Part shown: positions 58,330-64,000 of the stretch, piece by piece
How the letters are laid out: each line of letters begins with the position of its first letter
Numbering within the stretch: the first letter of the stretch is position 1
Made by a program: the position numbers and the translations under genes
Notes under the pieces: model-generated
What the model was told of the DNA's origin: nothing
Databases searched by the model: none
Seen by the model: the letters and a program-made list of their open reading frames with translations, nothing else
DNA from: Desmodus rotundus
Lineage: Eukaryota; Chordata; Mammalia; Chiroptera; Phyllostomidae
Assembly (NCBI RefSeq): GCF_022682495.2
Contig: NC_071388.1
Span: 16,727,171 to 16,791,170, forward strand
DNA length: 64,000 nt
Direction of reading: 5' to 3'

Positions 58330-60597
58330 TTACATTTTTGAAATTTATTATTACATTTTATCCATTATCCTATTGCAGTTGTCCTGATTGCTCTTCCTTT
58401 TCCCCCTCCAACCAGCAGTCCCTACTCCTTCAGGCAATCCCCACACCATTGTTCACATCCATGGGTCATGTGAATAAATTCTTGGGCTACTCCACTTCCT
58501 ATGCTATTCTTTTTATATCCCCATGGCTACTATGAAACTACCTATTAGTACTTCTTAATCCCCTCACCTCTTCACCCATTCCCCTACACCTTCCTCCCGT
58601 CTGACAACCATCCAAATGCTCTCTGTATCTATGACTCTGTCTCTGTTCTTGTTTGCTTAGTTTGTTTTTTAGATTCAATTGTTGATAGATATGTATTTTT
58701 GCCATTTTATTGTTCATAGTTTTGTTCTTATTTTATGTAAATAAGTCCCTTTAACATTTCATATAATAATGATTTGGTGGTGATGAACTCCTTTAGTTTT
58801 TTCTTCTTTGGGAAGCTCTTTATCTGACCTTCTATTCTAAATGACGGCGAGCAATCTTGGCTGTAGGATCCTGCTTTTCATGACTTTGAATATTTCTTGC
58901 CAGTCCCTTCTAGCCTGCAAAGTTTCTTCTGAGAAATCAGCTCACAGTCTTATGGGAAGTCCCCTGCGTGTACTAATTTTTTTTTTTTTTGCTGCTTCTC
59001 TCTTTATTTTTAACCTTTTGCATTTTAATTATGATGTGTCTTAGAGTAGGCATCTTTGCATCCATCTTGTTTGGGAATCTGCATTTCCTGGGCTTGGATG
59101 TCTATTTCCTTCACCAAATTAGGGAAGTTTTCTTTCATTTTTTTTTCAAACAGATTTCCAATTTCTTGTTCTTTCATTTCTCCTTCTGGCACCCCATGAT
59201 GCAAATGTTGGACCTCTTGAAGTTGCCCCAGAGACTGCTTATACTATCCTCATTGCTTTGGATTCTGTTTTCTTCTTGTTGCTCTGATTGGTTGTTTTTT
59301 TGGTTCCTTATGTTCCAAACCATTGATTTGATTTTTGGCTTCATCCACTCTACTGTTGTTTCCCTGTAAATTGTTCTTTATTTTAATTAGTGTATCTTCA
59401 CTTCTGACTGGATCTTTTTTAATACTGTTGAGGTCCTCACTAAGTTCCTTGAACATCCTTATAACCAGTGTTTTGAACTCTGCATTTGATAGATTCCTTA
59501 TCTCCTTTTTGTTTAGCTCTTTTTCTGGAGTTTTGATTTGTTCATTCATTTGAACCATGTTTCTTAGTCTCCTCATTTTGGTAGCCTCCTGTATTTGTTT
59601 CTATGGATTAGGTAGAGCTGCTCTGACTCTATATCTTAATAATGTGGCTTATTATAGTAAGTGTCCTGTAGGGTTTAATGGCACCACCTCCCCTATCACC
59701 CAAGCTGCGTACTCAAGGTGTGCCCCTAATGTGGGCTGAGTACACCCTCCTCTTACAGTTGATCATTGGTTGCAGTTGGCCGATCAATGGGAGAGATTTA
59801 CCCAGGCCAGTCAGCTGCAAGGATCAGCTGTGACCACTGACCACCAACCTCCACCCTCTGTGGAGGATCAGCTGTGCAGGCACAGGGTGCTCTGACACGG
59901 TCTATAGCTGCCTACTGGGTGAACTGGCCCTGGGGTTTCCTAGGTGGTGCAGGTCAAGTTCAGGGCCCACCTGTTCCTGGGGCCATCCTGCCTGACCTAT
60001 AAAGCAATCTGAGATGGCTACTAATTGTACTGGGCTTGGAGATTCCCAGACAAGGCCTAGCTGTGAATTTAAGCTGGCTGCTTATGTGGAACTGGGGCTC
60101 TCTGAGACCAGCTGTTCCTTGTTGGAGGGGATTTAGGAAGTTGTGAAGCATGAGCCAAGACCAGCCATTCAGATGGAAAAACAACATGGATGGGCCTTTA
60201 AGTTGGGCTGGGGGAAGGTTTAGAAAAGAGACAATGGTCTCTGCTTGCCTAGATGCCAGACACTTCAGTTCCTCCCTTTATGCCACTGGTTGTTTTCAAG
60301 CTGCTACCTGGGTGCTGGAGCTCAGAAGGAGTGAATTTGAGTTGGTGAGTCCATGTGCAGGACCTTTAAGAGGTACTGCTTGGTGCTCCACCAGTTTCTT
60401 CCACTGACTCAATTTCTGCTGGTTTTTGCAGCCAGAAGTTGTGGGGACTTCCATTCCTGGCACTAGAACCCTGGGGTTGAGGGCCTGATGTGGGGCTAGG
60501 ACTGCTAACTCCTGAGATATCCTTCCCATAATTTATCCACCCTACTTGGGGTAGGGACCAGCATGTTCTGAGTCTACGCCCCTCCTAACAGTATGGA
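58330..60597 (-). mobile_element. HAL1 (half-L1) retrotransposon, antisense
   Basis: Read on the minus strand it has a GC-richer 5'UTR of about 1 kb (60597 to 59577), including gtgataggggaggtggtgcc and ending gaggctaccaaa before the ATG. ORF1 follows at 59576. After broken ORF1 sequence down to about 58730, a 3'UTR with gacagagtcatagatacaga leads to an AATAATAAA tail near 58345. There is no ORF2: ORF1 joins almost directly to the 3'UTR, which defines HAL1 elements. At about 2.27 kb it is nearly full length. I found no convincing target-site duplication. Movement would need L1 ORF2 protein in trans. Confidence 0.85.
59250..59576 (-). pseudogene. HAL1/L1 ORF1 N-terminal frame, frameshifted
   Basis: The 108-residue frame starts MRRLRNMVQMNEQIKTP and includes LSNAEFKTLVIRMFKEL and NSRVDEAKNQINGLE, the N-terminal and coiled-coil part of mammalian L1 ORF1 protein. 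ORF1p is an RNA-binding chaperone that trimerises through this coiled coil. The start ATG follows the usual 5'UTR end, so the start is trusted. The frame ends early at 59250. Homologous sequence goes on in another frame (SLWGNFKRSNI at about 59208-59254; IDIQAQEM near 59080-59107), with more stops. The usual length is above 300 residues, so this is a pseudogene. Confidence 0.85.
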
Positions 60598-62639
60598 TGT
60601 ATGTGGTTTCTTTTAATTCCGTAAGTTGTCACACGGAAATCATAGCAAAATTTTTAGTATAACACTTATAGACCTATATTTTTAAAACAATGAGGATATA
60701 TTATACCAAAGAAAAAAGTTTAAATCTTTAAAATGCATTGTTGTGTAAGAGATTTTTCTGATTCATCAGTATATATGTTTTAAGCAAGTAGCTCCATTTT
60801 CAAATCAGAATTGCATTCCATAATGTGTATCCCTCTCCCAAATTTATACACAAAGGTTTTTCCAACTATTGTTCTTCAAAATCATTTTACGCCTTGATTG
60901 AGATAAAAGCATCATGAATCCAGCAAAATATTGGTCATATTTACATTTCAGATTTTAAATGTTTAAACACAAACATGTGTGTATAAATGCGCATATGTCT
61001 TAGCTACCTCCTTGGTTTGCAGACAGTCCTAAGTACACACATGGCTTCTCAACCTGTAGTTTGGAACTGCAGTCCCCTGCCTAAGAAGCTCACAGAAAAA
61101 CATGCACTCCTGAGAAAACTGTGTATCTCTAATCCCTTAGAATTAGAGTATTTTAAATTTCAGTTATTTTCTTCCTATTTCTTAGTATCTTAGAGTATCT
61201 GTTCTATTTAGCCCAAATCATATGAATACATGGCAGATAAAATGATCTTATCTAAAATATGCTAGATCTTAATCCCTACTATTAAATGCCTTAATAAGTA
61301 TTGTTTAAAACAAGTCCATTTATCATGTTAAGCAGTAAACATACTAAATTTGGCAATGAAAATGACTCACACCTGAGCAATAGTTGTTTCATTAGAATTG
61401 CAAAAAGAAAGACCATAAATATTATTTTATACCTTCTATGATCCATCTCTTTTATGGATACATAACCCTTCAAAAGGCAGGTTAGTAAATGTTCTCCAAA
61501 CCATGTCGTCTATCAGTGTGACTATATGAGATACTATCTTAAAAAATTCAAATTTATTTGTTAAAATATAAAACTCTATTGAAGACAGAGATGTAAAAAG
61601 TCAATTATTTTGAAGCAGAATATGTCAAAAAGCATGAGGCTTATGTCTTAAGGTTTCAATGATGAGATTAATATGATGACATATAAATGTATAATATTTA
61701 TTAGTGTCATAATTTTTGGCTGATGCATCTGGAAGTGAATGTAACAGAAAATGAAGCAAATAATTCCTAGACACCATTAATAGATTTCTAGCCCATATAG
61801 ATTTTAAACCGTTTCTGTTATTTTTCTCCCTTTTGGTATGCAGTGTCTTATTAATGCATGCATAAGTCAATAACATTTCAGGCTGTTGAACTTTAGAACA
61901 TAGCAGAGATGTGCAATTATATTTGGGTAATTCACTTTGAGAAATTGCTAACATGTACTATAATTCTATCATTTAAACCTTCTCCTTTAATTTTATCTGT
62001 TGATAATTTCAATTATTTTATATTGCCAATAAGTCACTGATGACTATACCAGGGAGATTTTGTTATAGCTGTTAGTCAGAGAAGCAAATTAGTTTAAATT
62101 ATGTACTGCGCAAAGCCAGCGAATTTTTTAACACTGAGAATTGGCATTTAATATTAGATTTATACATGGATTATTTGGGTGTGCTATTTTTAGAAGTTAA
62201 TTTGTGTCAGGTGTCGCTCATCAATTTAGTACACACAAAGTTGAACTTTCCTGAAAAACATTTTTAAGCCCTTTCTCTCTCTTGCTCTCTTATTGGTTTT
62301 ATTTTGTTTTGTAGGTTGAAGAAAATTCTTATAAACATATTGGTGGGACTGAATATCTCACAGGCTTTCTGTAACATCTGGTCAGTATTTATAAAGCTAT
62401 CAATGTGTCCTTTCCATAATTTGCAGTGTTCTATTTCCTCTAGAGACCACCACCCCAGTTTGAATCTTTCTGTAGTTATTTTTTAGATAAGATTAAATTT
62501 AAATTAATAGAATTTGTGCAGAGTCAGCAAGAAGTCTGCAGGTCAGACAAAGTGTAGAGCACTTTAACCTCCATAATGTGTATGAGCCATATATTATCTG
62601 TTGAAAGCCTTAAGATAAAATACTGAGATTCTTCAAGGA
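60598..62639. other. AT-rich DNA, no recognised feature
   Basis: About 2 kb of AT-rich sequence beyond the HAL1 5' end. Open frames at 60987, 61625 and 62304 show no recognised domain. Confidence 0.55.
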
Positions 62640-62842
62640 ATAGAGGATTCTACTTCCAGACTGTTTGCGAACCTAAGCTGCAACATCAACTCTTGCCCAG
62701 ATCTCCAGTCTGCTGGGCTACTCTACAGAATTGACTGGTCAGTTCTGCAACTATGAGGTAATTCCTTGAAAGAAATATTTCCTCTTTCATTTATCTACAT
62801 CTGTATCTGTCTACATCTCCATCTTTACCCCTCCGCCTAACT
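62640..62842 (+). mobile_element. Possible 3' part of an ERVL/MaLR-type LTR
   Basis: The words cagatctccagtctgctggg, gcaactatgaggtaattcct and a following AT/GATA tract resemble the sense 3' part of the LTR type seen antisense at 14066. That LTR type carries a TA-rich tract at the equivalent place. It is only a fragment and the call is tentative. Confidence 0.4.
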
Positions 62843-62973
62843 ATAGATATAGATCTGGAGTTAGATAGATAGAGGATAGTTAGATGACTGATAGATATTT
62901 AGATGGATGATAGATAGATGGATAGATAGATAGATGATAGATAGATGAGATAGATCAGAGAGAGAGAGAGAGA
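62843..62973. repeat. (GATA)n / (GA)n microsatellite
   Basis: About 130 bp of imperfect TAGA/GATA/GATG units ends in (AG)n at 62957-62972. It probably grew from the AT-rich tract of the LTR-like sequence next to it. Confidence 0.95.
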
Positions 62974-63019
62974 CTCCAGGAGGTCACTCTTCATCTTTAC
63001 AGGAAAGTCTCCAGGAATG

Positions 63020-64000
63020 GGCAGCAATGGAACGATGGTCTCCTAGGCCAATTTTAGACCCTCTGTGTCTGCCAGCAGGAACAACTGGCCCAAGGACGTG
63101 CAATGGAACATGTGTTCAGAGTTATGAGGCTCTGAACTTCAGACATCATATTAGGCCTCCAGGCTTCTGCACCAGAGACCTGCATTGCTGCCCAGTACCT
63201 TTGGTCTTCAGGAAGTTTGCAGATTCGCAACCCGCCAAAGCACACTTCACTCCAGCGTTCTGGGCTGGGGCAGACCCTCCCCTGCACATTGCAGGAGCCC
63301 CTTGTGCAACCTGACCAGGCCTCTGACCCCAGCGCCACAGCACATTAACTCTACATTGGGAGGGGCTTGGAGGAATCCACGAGTATTGGAATTTTCATGA
63401 TAAGTGGTAGGAGCCAGACTTCTTGGTGACCTGCAAGGCATGAGGGGCCTATGGAATCAGGGAACCCAGCTATTTCTCACATCAGGACTCCCCTTTGGGC
63501 CACAATAGAATCCCAGCGATCTCACAAGATCAGGTTTCATCTGGAAAGGGCATTTGTATCTGCAGCATCTTGGGCCTTTCTCCATCTCTCTAACCTGTGC
63601 CTGATACTCAGCACATCCTGTCCCTATTCTCCCTGTCTGCTGGTTCGCCACCTCGGGCATTCCCCTGGTCAATGTTGAAACAGACCTCTGTACACGGAGG
63701 GTGAGGAGAGACCTAATAAAGAAGCAGACTTCTCCAGATTGGTGGGTGGCAGTTTTAATAAGCAAAGGGACTGTTGAGACATGCCTTGGCCCAAGACAGG
63801 TAGATTTCCATACCTGCCCATCTGAAACTTAAGAGTTTATATAAAAGCCTTAATGGGGTTCCCACATATGTATTGTCCAGGTGGTCTTACCAGCACATTC
63901 GCCTCTCACATGTCCTCGCAGTGGCTCCTAGTGCGGGAACAGTGGGCAGGTGCACAGGATAAGGATAAGGGGAGTCTGTGAGGAGCCTCCAATTGTCCAG
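63020..64000 (-). mobile_element. Candidate ERV LTR and leader, antisense, runs off the window
   Basis: The last ~1 kb is much richer in GC than the rest. On the minus strand a TATA-like TATATAAA (63836-63843) is followed about 80 nt later by cttattaaaactgccaccca, which could be a polyadenylation region. Further on come ggtctctcctcaccctccgt and gaggtggcgaaccagcagac, which sit where a leader and primer-binding site might be. The word attgtccag recurs at 63872 and 63992. No viral gene is seen. The TATA box could be read on either strand, so the orientation is tentative. Confidence 0.35.

Noticed and set aside
58158..59369. Leu/Phe-rich plus-strand frames that look like membrane proteins
   Set aside because: They are antisense translations of the HAL1 3'UTR and ORF1 sequence.
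58330..60597. Possible target-site duplication of the HAL1 around a gtggttt word on both sides
   Set aside because: The shared word is too short and AT-rich to separate from chance.
1..64000. CRISPR arrays, operons, riboswitches, phage or plasmid features
   Set aside because: Repeats here are transposons and microsatellites of a mammalian genome. No spaced direct-repeat array or bacterial gene is present.

Overview
The window looks like an AT-rich, gene-poor interval of a mammalian nuclear genome, most probably a bat. Four tRNA-derived SINEs of the bat VES type are present (about 4197, 13048, 20478 and 54101). Their consensus, which begins CCCTGGCTGGTGTGGCTCAG, looks to me more like the form in non-vespertilionid Yangochiroptera than the Myotis form; this rests on remembered consensus sequences. 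A laurasiatherian L1 with active-looking tails, a half-L1 (HAL1) and small hAT and mariner DNA transposons fit the same assignment. I found no protein-coding exon, no functional RNA gene, no CRISPR array and no bacterial-type feature. All long open frames are either chance frames in AT-rich DNA or remnants of transposable elements.

Layout. 1-10 kb: sparse L1 tails, one SINE, a perfect 44-bp tandem duplication (3262-3352), and a long stretch (about 7.8-10.4 kb) without confident assignment. 10.5-14.7 kb: a block of old elements, namely an L1M 3' end (+), a MaLR-like internal region (-) interrupted by a SINE, and an ERVL/MaLR-type LTR (-) whose AT tract has grown into a microsatellite. 16-23 kb: an ancient repeat tail, a candidate ERV solo LTR (18511-19193), an L1 tail, a SINE with a perfect 21-bp target-site duplication (TSD), and another LTR-like repeat. 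26.26-26.84 kb: an internally deleted mariner that keeps a decayed transposase C-terminus. 29-32 kb: MIR, a small inverted L1, an old L1M end, an antisense L1 tail, and a truncated U2 snRNA retropseudogene.

34-47 kb: MIR, a twin-primed L1 with a perfect 19-bp TSD, a hAT MITE with a perfect 8-bp TSD, a candidate LTR, a 125-bp mariner MITE, L1 tails and an MLT1-type LTR. 49-58 kb: MIR and L2 relics, an L1 tail with a 17-bp TSD, and a SINE. 58.3-60.6 kb: a HAL1 on the minus strand with long 5'UTR, frameshifted ORF1 and 3'UTR but no ORF2. The end of the window holds a GATA microsatellite and a GC-richer LTR-like block that runs off the edge.

Nothing here works together as a pathway or operon. 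The information is in the history of insertions: several have readable TSDs, which show the mechanism (target-primed reverse transcription, twin priming, cut-and-paste). I did not find a convincing undescribed biological system. The items most worth a second look are the U2 pseudogene without a poly(A) tail, the inverted L1s, the HAL1, the DNA transposon copies and a few compact hairpins. Family names come from recalled consensus sequences and were not checked with RepeatMasker.
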